The translations under genes and the position numbers were made by a program. This document shows, one piece after another, positions 55,731 through 64,000 of a stretch of 64,000 bases of DNA. This stretch comes from Garcia nutans. Taxonomy: Eukaryota > Streptophyta > Magnoliopsida > Malpighiales > Euphorbiaceae. Location of the stretch: positions 6,766,001 through 6,830,000 of the forward strand of contig CANTUV010000003.1 of assembly GCA_947685225.1 (NCBI GenBank), given 5' to 3'. Each line of letters begins with the position of its first letter. Positions within the stretch are counted from its first letter, which is position 1. Below the pieces are notes generated by a model. That model was not told where the DNA came from, did no database searches, and saw only the letters and a list, made by a program, of their open reading frames with translations.

Positions 55731-56878
55731 TCATACATAAAACTTCTTCAACCTGTCAATGTTTACTGGCTCACTAAATTTGTTCCCGTCCATGTCTGAT
55801 AACTTCACCGCACCTTTATTCATGACTTGTTTCACGACATATGGCCCTTCCCAGCTAGGCCTAAACTTTCCTCTTGGATCAGATACATTAGGCTTACATT
55901 GTTTCAATACCAAATCCCCGACTCTAAAATTTCTAATTTTAACCCTTCTATTGTAGGCCCGAGCTATCTTCTTTTGATACAGTTGATGATGATACAGTGC
56001 CTTTAACCTTCTCTCTTCTAGAAGAGCTAACTGTGTGTATCTGCTTGCTACCCATTCCATTTCAGGCAGTTCAGCTTCCAAGACTACTCTTAACGACTTG
56101 ATCTCAATTTCAATTGGCAATACTACTTCCATCCCATAAACCAAAGAGAACGGTGTCATTCCAGTAGGTGTTCGCACACTTGTCCTATATCCCTACAAAG
56201 CAAAGGGAAGCATCTCTGACCAATCCCTGTAAGTCTTGGTTATCTTGGATAGAATTTGCTTAATTGTTTTATTTGTTGCTTCAACCGCACCATTAGCCTT
56301 TGGTCTATAAGGAGAGGATCGATGATGATGGATTTGATACTTCGAGAATAAATCCTTAACTGCTCCTTAAAACTGTGCCCCATTATTTGATATCACACTG
56401 TGTGGGACCCCATATCTGCAGATGAGGCTCTTTTCAATAAACCTAGCCATTTGGCTTGCACCCAGCTTGTTGAAGTATTTGGCTTCGACCCATAGTAATC
56501 TACTGCTACCACAATGAAATGGTGGCCGTTTGAAGCTGTCGGATGTATCTCTCCTATAATGTCGATACCCTAGGTGGCAAATGGCCAGGGTGAAGACATA
56601 GAATGCAATTCTTCAGGAGGCATGTGATTCAAGCTACCATACATTTGACATTGTTGGCACTTCTTGACAAACTCAATATAATCTTTCTCCATGGTCAACC
56701 AGTAGTAACCTTGTCGAATAATCTTCTTAACTAGGGCCAAACCACTCATGTTCGGACCGCAAATTCCCGCATGTATTTCTGACATGATACGTTCCACTTC
56801 AGGCTTTCTTAAACATCTCAAATGCACTCCATCAGGCCATCTTTGATATAACTCTCCACGGAAGGTGATGTATTGCAA
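55731..56878 (-). pseudogene. pol: C integrase, broken
   Basis: N-terminus 56878-56570 with the zinc-binding part (EIHAG, GPNMSG where the second His is Asn, CQQCQMYG). The core follows over 56569-56178 with GIDIIGEIHPTASNGHHFIV (first Asp), then VISNNGAQF where a DNG is expected, so the second catalytic Asp is Asn, and a stop after GAQF. A YRTSVRTPTGMTPFSLVYG segment (the GYRTS stretch is interrupted by a stop) leads into the C-terminal part with RVGDLVLK and RGKFRPSWEGPYVV. The last codon (Val) is near 55734. No chromodomain is seen, as expected for Tat. Confidence 0.88.
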
Positions 56879-58780
56879 TGACCACCTCCTTATGGCTCTT
56901 CTCTCTTTCTTTTTTGCCCCCGGCAGGTATTCTTTTTCCTCTAAAAAATTGTCTTATAGTATCATACCACACATCATGGTCTGTATCAATTTCCATGATT
57001 GTTTCATATTCATAGCAAGGAGTTGATGAATTGGTCAAGATTAGAGGCTTAAGGAATAGGCTAATAGGGTTTTCCCATACCGAAGCCAATGTGGCTAGGG
57101 CATCATCCATCTTATTTTCTTCTCTTGATATGTGTATAAACCTACACTCCTTAAAGTTCTTCTTCATCATGGTCAAGTAATGGTGGTATGGTTTTAATTT
57201 TTCTTCTTTCAACTCCCATTCTCCATTTACTTGGGATACTACTAGCAATGAATCGCCATAAACTTCCACCTTATCCACCTTCATAATCATTAGGGTTTCC
57301 AAACCGAAAATACAAGCTTCGTATTCCATAATATTATTGGTTGCCCTAAATTTCAATTTTTTGGCTAAAGGGATGAGTTCCCCTTTGGGCGATCCTACTA
57401 TAACTCCTAAACATGCTCCTTTCCTGTTTACTGCTCCATCAAAATACATTTTCCACCCTTGTACTTCAATTGCTACTAAATGTTCATCCGAAAATTCCAA
57501 GATTACCTCTTCGCTATCTGGTAATGGTTGTTGGGCCAGGAATTCTTTCACCGCTCTTCCTTTGATTGTTTTCCTGGTTACATATTCAATCTCAAATTCT
57601 TCTAATATTATCAACCATCGACCATATTTCCCAATCAAAGAGGGTGTCTCCCTTAAGTACTTCAATGGATCCAGCCTGGAAATTGCTTGCATGCTATATG
57701 ATTGAAAGTAATGCCGAAAATTCTTAGAAGACCAAACCACGGCTATACATGTCTTTTCATTGATACTATACTTAATTTCATAAGGTAGGAACTTTCTACT
57801 CAAATAGTAAACTGCATGCTCAATCCCTGACTCATCGGCTTGGGCTAGCCTGGCTCCTATTGACTCTTCTTCTACTGCTAAGTATAGTAATAGAGGTTTG
57901 CCGGGTTTAGGTGGTTTTAAAACAGGCAGATTCAACAAATACTCTTTTATTCGCTCAAAGGCCTTTTGACATTCTTCATTCCATGTGACTGGCTGATTCT
58001 TTTTAAGCAATTTAAAGATAGGCTCACAGATTGTTGTGAGCTTTGCTATAAATCTGCTAATGTACTGCAGTTTACCAATGAATCCCTGAACTTCTCTCTC
58101 TCTCTTTGGGGCTAGCATATCCCTGATTGCTTTAACTTTGTCAGGATCAATCTCAATGCCATTTGGACCAATCACATGTCCTAATAATTTGCCTGAAGTA
58201 AAATTGAATACACACTTCTTTGGGTTTAGTCTTAGCTTATATTTCAAAGCTCTATCGAAGAATAATAAGTTTTGGAAGTGTTGTTCCCTTGTATCCGATT
58301 TGACCATCATATCATCAACATATACTTCAACTTCTTTGTGCATCATGTCATGAAATAGTGTGGTGGTCATCCTTTGGTAGGTTGCTCTAGCATTCTTTAA
58401 GCCAAACGACATCACCCTATAACAAAATATACCCCATGTAGTAATGAAAGCAGTTTTAGCTTTATCCTCTTGGGCCATTAACACTTGATTGTATCCGGAA
58501 AATCCATCTACAAATGAGTGTAGCATGCTAGAGGCTACACTATTAATGAGGACATCTATATGAGGTAAAGGAAAATCATCTTTAGGGGAAGCCTTGTTTA
58601 AATCTCTATAGTCCACGCAGACCCTTATTCTTCCATCTTTCTTTGGCACGGGTACTATGTTGGCTAACCAATCTGGATATTCTATCACTTCAAGGAACTT
58701 CACTTGTATTTGCTTAGTGACCTCTTCTTTAACCAATTCAGCCCACTCAGGTCTTAATCACCTAAGCTTTTGTTTGACAG
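56832..58780 (-). pseudogene. pol: C reverse transcriptase and dual RNase H (634-codon frame)
   Basis: The uninterrupted frame 58736-56832 has VPVPKKDGRIRVCVDYRDLN, the SFVDGFSGYNQV motif (first Asp), FGLKNARATYQRM and the VYVDDMMVKS box, all intact. The connection and gypsy RNase H-like part (KPLLLYLAVEEES) and the archaeal-type RNase H follow: MYFDGAVN, NNIMEYEACI, VYGDSLLVVS and REENKMDDALA, with the four acidic residues present. It is the best preserved polymerase in the window. A CGA-to-TGA stop near 58758 separates it from the upstream part; B has CGA there. Confidence 0.92.
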
Positions 58781-58869
58781 GTTTTATGTGAGTGTAAGTA
58801 GGAATATGATGCTCGGCTATGTCTCGATCTATTCCAGGCATATCCTCATAAGACCAAGCAAACACTTCT

Positions 58870-60024
58870 TCATATTTTTTTGAATATTTTTTCAAATCTC
58901 TCTCTCTCATTAGGAGTAAGGTCAGATGCTATGCTAATATTTTTAGGATTTTCAGTTGTTCCCAAATTTAATGATTGTGTGTTAACAGAATTAATATTAA
59001 AGATGCTCATGTAACTGCTATTTGAATGTATGCAACCATCAGGAGAAACATCACACAAGTAAGCAAAATTAGATTTTATTGCATTCATTTTGGAAAAGAA
59101 AACATCATCATCCTCATACAAAGCAAACAAATTAAAATCAAAATCAAAATCATTGTTCTCAAAATCATAAAGCAGGATGTCTTTAAACTTTTCTTTGACC
59201 AGGGCAGCAATCTCTTTCGGAGTCTTCTCAGCTTTTAGGACAACTTCATTCTTCTCTTTTGGATTGGATTCTTTGCTGGTTGGCAGGGTGAGTTCTTTCT
59301 TCACTTGCTCCACTAGCTTAGCAACATCTGCAAAAATGTCAAAACCTAGGATTAACTTACCCATGAACATGATCAGCTCGGGCTTTCCTTGGAGTGGTCC
59401 CATATCTGGAGCCTTGACAAAGATCTCTTCAAGTGATGGGAAGCTCATCTTCTCACTCTTCTTTGGCTGGACATCATTGTCTTTATCATATTCCAACCCT
59501 TTCTTAGAAGTTTGAGTTCTAAAATCTGGCAACTTTGTCAAATCGGCCTTACCTTTTCCAAGACCAGCTCCGGGAAGGTAGTTCATGTTCTTCATCATAT
59601 TCAAGATTTTGGAGTCCACTACTTCATCATCAAAAATTGCAGCTACTTGAAAACCATTGAGAGGTCTCTCAATCATTAGAGCATTAACAATCTCATTATC
59701 TTCAGCTTCAATGACCACTGTCTCATCTCTGTTGGGAAACTTGATCTTTTGATGAAGGGTGGAAGGAACTCCACAAAGAGGATGAAACCGTGGTCGCCCC
59801 AAGAGTAAGGCGAAGGTAACCGGTATGTCTAAAATAACAAACTCAATAATAGATTCAATTGGACCAACCTTAACAGCAGCTTTGAAAGTTCCTTCAACAT
59901 GCCTCTTAGTGTTGTCATAAGCCCGAATTGTTACTTTAGTCGGATTTAGATCCCGTGTTGATATAGCTAGCTTTGGTAATTTCTTAACTAGACAAACATT
60001 TATGGTGGACCCATCATCGACCAT
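58870..60024 (-). pseudogene. pol: C protease, G-patch-like segment and acidic linker
   Basis: A 384-codon frame. Protease active site VDDGSTINVCLVKKLPKL, then FALLLGRPRFHPL; a G-patch-like NMNYLPGAGLGKGKA; ILGFDIFADVAKLVEQVKKE; then an acidic linker (NNDFDFDFNLFALYEDDD). It ends at a frameshift near 58880: a run of seven T where B has six. Upstream, a frame change near 60024 separates it from gag. Confidence 0.88.
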
Positions 60025-60545
60025 TACACATGTAGTCCTCTGGGATTGACTTCTATTTTGATAAAGAGAGGGTGGATGTGGTCTCTCCCCTCCTCCGGTA
60101 AATCCACATATGAAAAAGAAACTGCTCCCATATTAACTTCGCTCTTCTCTTGAACCTCTTCACATTTCATTACCCCTCCAATTTTTATGAAGTTGATCAA
60201 CTCCTCCGATGTCTTGGAGGTAGAAATTGGAATGCTAGCTAAGGCTTTGGCCATAGTTTCTCGGTGCATTTTAGAAGTAGCTAATAAGTCCCAAATGCTA
60301 ACACTCGCTTGGGTTCTTTTCAATTGCTTGAGCACAGCATCATCTTCTTCTACTTCAACTTCCTTTCTCTTATTAGTTTCTACCTCCTTAGGTGGTGGCC
60401 TTGCATAAGGTTTACCGGATCTAGTGTTCATAACCTCATCTTCTTCGGGCTCGGACCAAGTCCACTCCTCCTTCTTGTATACAATACCATCATCACTATC
60501 GCTTGAATCCCAAAACCCGTTGACAACACAAATTGTTACTTCTCC
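60024..60545 (-). pseudogene. gag: C gag C-terminal part, cut by E5
   Basis: From 60545 (EVTICVVNGF-like end as in A and B) through the WDSSDSDDG-type acidic stretch to MNTRSGKPYARPPPKEVE at 60431 and AKALASIPISTSKTSEELIN, ending near 60024. E5 begins at 60546 inside this gag, so the capsid part lies beyond E5 outside the window. Confidence 0.85.
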
Positions 60546-63017
60546 TGTAATATCCTCATTTTTGCCCTAGAAGTTTTGTATGTTGTTGTTATTGTGGTTG
60601 TTTTAAATTGCAAGATAAAGAATTGGGAAAAGAAAAGTATATGTGTTTTGGGAAGGATTTAGGGTTTAGAGAGAATGGTATATGTTGTGTATATGTTGAT
60701 ATATATAACATATAAATGGGTCAAAGAAGAGTCAAGGTGTTGGTTAGTGGAAGAAGATATTTTATTGTTGAGTGTGTAATTGCATATATGGGCTTATATA
60801 AGACAAAAAGTTAGTTATATGATTGAGGGCATTTTGGTAATTGCTTGGATAAAATCTCTTGGTGGAGATTTAAAGAAGAAAAGTCATTTGACTTTGTTGA
60901 ATTTTCTTTTCTTCTTATGTTTGTGCCGGCCATTGAAGAAGACAAAGGGAAAGAGAAGTGTTCTTGATGCTATACTCAAATTGATGAAGGAATTGAGAGA
61001 TTTGGTGAAAGATTTGTGGAATTTCTTCATATAAAGTAAGTAATTTCTTGTTTTCTTTTATTAATTTGGAAGTTGTGGCTAAGGTGTATGGTGAATTGTT
61101 GAGTTGATGATTTGGTGTGTTTGATATGTATTTACAAATGTTAAAGTTGATTGTTAGTTAAAAGATTGATTTGAGGTTGGTTTGGTTGTGAAGGTTGTAA
61201 GTTTAAATGGATTTTGATAGTGGAAGTTCAAGTGTAAAGTTGGTTTTAGGGTTTGAGATGGTATATGTTTAAATGTTTTGGTTGATGTGTTTTAATAAGG
61301 AATATTGTGATAAACATGTAGAATTTGTGTTTAGAACATTGATTTCATTCATTTGAAACATGTTATATGGTGTTTGATGAGTTTGAGTGCAATTGGAGGA
61401 GAATTTTGCATATTAGGGTTTGTGTTTTGGGAGACACGGCCAAGTCATGAAACTTTTGCGTGTGTTGAATTAGTTTTGAGAGACACGGCCGTGTTCCCAA
61501 GCCGTGTTAGCTACTGTGAGTTTTGGTTTAAGAGACACGGCCATAAGCTTGGCCGTGTCCCTTGCCCGTGTTTCTTACTGTCCAATTGGTTTGAGTGACA
61601 CGGCCACAAGCTTGGCCGTGTCCCTCAAGTGGCTGCCCGTGTCCCTCAATTGTGTAGGTTAAGGTTTTACTTCCTTGTTCTTTTTGCATTGCTTTGGTTC
61701 TCAAAGGGTAGGTTGGTCCCTAAACCTAACCCTAAACATTTTAAATACACTTGAATCAATGAATGATATAATCAATTACATGTGTAAGGTTCTAAAGCTA
61801 TGAATCATATCAATTGTTCTTTACCCTAATTGCATTGTTGAGATTGAATAATGTTATGTTATGTATTGTAAATGGTAATGTGTTTCATGAGTAATGAATA
61901 TTGAAATGTATATCAAAGATGCAATGATAATTCAAATAAGACATGATATGAGACAATGCCATTGTGGTTGGCTATGATGTGATGCAATTGAAAGAAATAA
62001 GGCATGTTTGCCTAAATGTTGTTGAGAATTGAGAATGGAAATGATAATTGAATAATAAATGAATTGTGTGGCTAATGTGTTATTCCATTTTCAGAGTTGG
62101 TTGTTGGTGGCATGCCTAATAAGTGTAACAATCTCTTGAAGTTAGGTTGGATTGAATCCTTGAAGCCTAATTGAGATGTTACCACCCTTGAAGCTAGGTT
62201 GGGTTGGTTCTTGAAGCCAAGTTGGGTTGAAGCTTAGCATGCTTTGCTCCCCTTGAAGCTTGGTTGAACCTAATCCTTGAAGCCTAGTTGGGTTTATGAT
62301 ATTGATAAATGTGATGATAGAACCAAAACATTAACTCTGAAAATTGAATGGCATATTAGTGTGTCTTGGGCCCATGCTTGTCTTTGCTTAATGTTGATTA
62401 TGAATGATTAAGTGAATACTAATGAGGTATATGATAAGATGTTGAAATATGATATGTCTATTTATGTTGAGTTATGAAATGTAAAGGCATGTTGTTAGTT
62501 TTGCATATATGATGTTACATGTATAATATGGATTGAGAATTGGCATTGCATTGCATCAAAGCAAAACATTAGCATGTTTTATCTTACTAAGCCGTTGGCT
62601 TAGCGCGATAGTGTTTGATCGCGCAGGTAATAGAGTTGGTAGAGTTGAACCCGAGAGTTCATCAAGACCGAGTGAGAGTAGACAGTGAAGAGTTGATTTT
62701 TTTTGAGGACTTAAAGATCATAGCAGACTTGCCAATCATGTATACTTCTTTTATATTTTGTAAAGTAATGTTTATAATGTAAATATGTACCTAATTTATA
62801 ACTTCCGCTGTGTAATATTTAAATGTATATATGTATATCTAACATGTTTATATTTTAAGTCAATGACTTAATTTCTATAATGTATAATGATTAGGGTATT
62901 GTATTAAGTTTAAAATGTTTTGAATGTTGAAGAAAACCGTAGCATCCCTATGTTTGGTGCACTTATGCTACATTGTTGTGATTGTAGTGTGTGTGCATTG
63001 GATGTGGGGGTGTTACA
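60546..63017 (+). repeat. E5 5' LTR (2472 bp)
   Basis: TGTAATATCC...GGGGGTGTTACA. It contains GACACGG dyads (61431-61646), CTTGAAGC repeats (62133-62295), twin stem-loops CTAAGCC-GTT-GGCTTAG (62587-62603) and GCGCGAT-AGTGTTTG-ATCGCGC (62603-62624), and the CTTCCGCTGTG segment near 62801 shared with S. Confidence 0.95.
61431..61646. repeat. GACACGGCC...GGCCGTGTC dyads in the E5 LTR
   Basis: GACACGGCCAAG, GACACGGCCGTGTTCC, GACACGGCCATAAGCTTGG with CCGTGTCCC following, GACACGGCCACAAGCTTGG with CCGTGTCCC following, and GCCCGTGTCCC. This is the same motif as in X, a different LTR family. Confidence 0.85.
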
Positions 63018-63024
63018 ATTGTTT

Positions 63025-63039
63025 TGGTATCAGAGCCTA
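63025..63039 (+). other. E5 primer binding site
   Basis: TGGTATCAGAGCCTA, seven bases after the LTR end, complementary to the initiator methionine tRNA 3' end as in chromoviruses. Confidence 0.88.
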
Positions 63040-63185
63040 GGTTTGAGATTCTCAACCTAGGTAAAATGTAATAAAAAGAATATTTTTACTTAAAAAGTGG
63101 TTTTAAATAACACATATGTTTGGGATTGGCAACCTCTGATCTTTAATAAGGTGTGTCCTTTTTTGTGTTTGCAGTGTAGGTGTTG

Positions 63186-64000
63186 ATGGATCCTCATTTG
63201 AGACAATCGGTTGAGGGTAGTGAGGAGAGTGTTGCTCCTGAGGATGGAGCTAGGGTTGATAGTGATGGTGAGGCACCTGTTTCTGGGTCGGGTAGACCAG
63301 TAGGTGATGAGGTTCCGCTAGCCTGGTTTAGGAATATGATGGAAGCTATGAGACAAGCACCTGTGCAACCACAGCCACCACCCCCTCAGCCTTCAGTACC
63401 AGTAAGGCATTATGATAAACTGAGGAAATATGGAGCGGAGGATTTCTTAGGCACAGTTGATCCAGCTGTGGCAGAACAGTGGCTTGACAGAGTTCAGAGA
63501 GTATTTGTTCAGTTGCAAGCCACCTCAGAGGAAAAGTTTGACTATGCAAGATCTTTGCTACAGAAGGATGCCTACGATTGGTGGAAGACGGTGCCCCATT
63601 CTATGGATGATCCTCCAACACTGTCTTACACTGATTTCTTGAGAGAATTTGAGTTGAAGTATACTCCAAGGGAGTATAAGGATATGAAGAAGATGGAGTT
63701 CTTGAGCTTGAAGCAAGATAGCAAGACTGTAACTGAATATGAGGTTGAGTTTATTAGACTGAGTCATTATGCTGGTGGCATTATTGCTGATGAGATAGAT
63801 AGATGCCGGAGGTTTCAGGAGGGATTGAGACCCTCTATCATGTGCTTAGTGGCCGGGTCTAGATATCACGATTTCTCCCAGCTAGTGGCAGCAGCTCGAG
63901 ATGTAGAAAGGGCTCAAGTGATTGCAGCTGCATCAGAGGAAGAGGTCAGAGTGAGAAGGCCTCAGTTTGAGGCAGGGTCTTCTTCAGTAAAGAGGGGTAG
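63186..64000 (+). CDS. gag: E5 gag, open to the window edge (partial)
   Basis: ATG 63186 (MDPHLRQSVEGSEES) opens a frame without stops for 271 codons to the end. Order: acidic N-terminus, Pro/Gln-rich stretch (QPQPPPPQPS, about 62-71), then the Retrotrans_gag region with YDKLRKYGAEDFLGTVDPAV (about 78-97), the QKDAYDWWKTV motif, FLREFELKYTPREYKDMKK, the FIRLSHYAGGIIADEI part and FQEGLRPSIMCLVAGSRYHD, then a basic linker start (SSSVKRG). The product is the structural polyprotein that forms the particle. The G gag aligns along its length but has stops. The zinc knuckle and pol should follow outside the window. Confidence 0.92.
   Translation, partial: MDPHLRQSVEGSEESVAPEDGARVDSDGEAPVSGSGRPVGDEVPLAWFRNMMEAMRQAPVQPQPPPPQPSVPVRHYDKLRKYGAEDFLGTVDPAVAEQWLDRVQRVFVQLQATSEEKFDYARSLLQKDAYDWWKTVPHSMDDPPTLSYTDFLREFELKYTPREYKDMKKMEFLSLKQDSKTVTEYEVEFIRLSHYAGGIIADEIDRCRRFQEGLRPSIMCLVAGSRYHDFSQLVAAARDVERAQVIAAASEEEVRVRRPQFEAGSSSVKRG

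Larger units (their letters stand above)
54056..60545 (-). mobile_element. C: TAT-type element, gag to integrase plus antisense aORF2
   Basis: Minus strand gag end, protease, RT, dual RNase H and integrase, followed on the + strand by aORF2. Left end cut by A3, right end cut in gag by E5. It gives the family order missing in A and B: integrase and aORF2 end to end (convergent), separated by about 440 bp. Confidence 0.9.
60546..64000 (+). mobile_element. E5: chromovirus, apparently intact as far as visible
   Basis: Full 5' LTR (60546-63017), primer site and open gag to the window edge. Inserted in gag of C, hence younger than C. It is the same LTR family as solo LTR S. No stop is found in the visible gag, in contrast to E1 and G. 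Confidence 0.92.

Overview
This window looks like plant nuclear DNA made almost entirely of nested, decayed LTR retrotransposons. I recognise no host gene, tRNA or rRNA. The evidence for a flowering plant is Ty3/gypsy elements of two plant-type lineages, 2-2.6 kb LTRs, small GT-AG introns and AT-rich sequence with plant TATA boxes. The dense nesting suggests pericentromeric or other silent heterochromatin. The species cannot be told from the sequence.

Two element types dominate. (1) Chromoviruses (Tekay/Del-like, all on the + strand): LTRs begin TGTAA or TGTGA and end GTTACA, the primer site is TGGTATCAGAG, and pol ends in an integrase with a chromodomain. (2) Tat-lineage elements, which I call TAT: LTRs run TGTGAGCGGG...GGGTCTACA as read on the + strand when the element is on the minus strand. 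They have a TGGCGACTCC primer site, a purine tract GCAGGGGGCAAAC, a dual RNase H (gypsy type plus an archaeal-type second domain) and a G-patch-like stretch after the protease. They also carry extra intron-containing genes on the strand opposite gag-pol.

Layout. 1-23403: chromovirus E1 (gag-PR-RT-RH-INT-chromodomain, many stops). Its protease is split by a 2.1 kb LTR-like insert X (2524-4652) and its 3' LTR is split by TAT element A (8056-21406, TSD GAAAT). A carries an antisense plant-mobile-domain gene (aORF1), itself split by a solo chromovirus LTR S (13044-15629, TSD TCCGA), then the start of a second antisense gene (aORF2), then gag; its pol is deleted. 23404-24794: remnant H/F, a chromovirus derivative with only about 0.5 kb between its LTRs. 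24795-38345: chromovirus G (LTR, gag, PR), split by TAT element B (27264-36585). 38346-54055: a patchwork of TAT pieces in alternating orientation (D +, A2 -, E +, A3 -), including a head-to-head LTR palindrome near 44030. 54056-60545: TAT element C (antisense aORF2 with an intron, then INT, RNase H, RT, PR and gag on the minus strand). 60546-64000: the youngest-looking chromovirus, E5, with an intact LTR and a stop-free gag running off the window.

The most unusual content is the TAT accessory module. Two antisense genes each have a TATA box 106 bp before the ATG. Their proteins align without gaps around a shared W/F/E/F/AI/G core, and both carry a phase-0 intron at what looks like the same position, so they appear to be related to each other. 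The module is surrounded by tandem arrays of short hairpins whose stems vary in sequence but keep pairing. Similar covarying dyads lie in the LTR U3. These structured repeats and the paired antisense genes are the best candidates for a poorly described system here.
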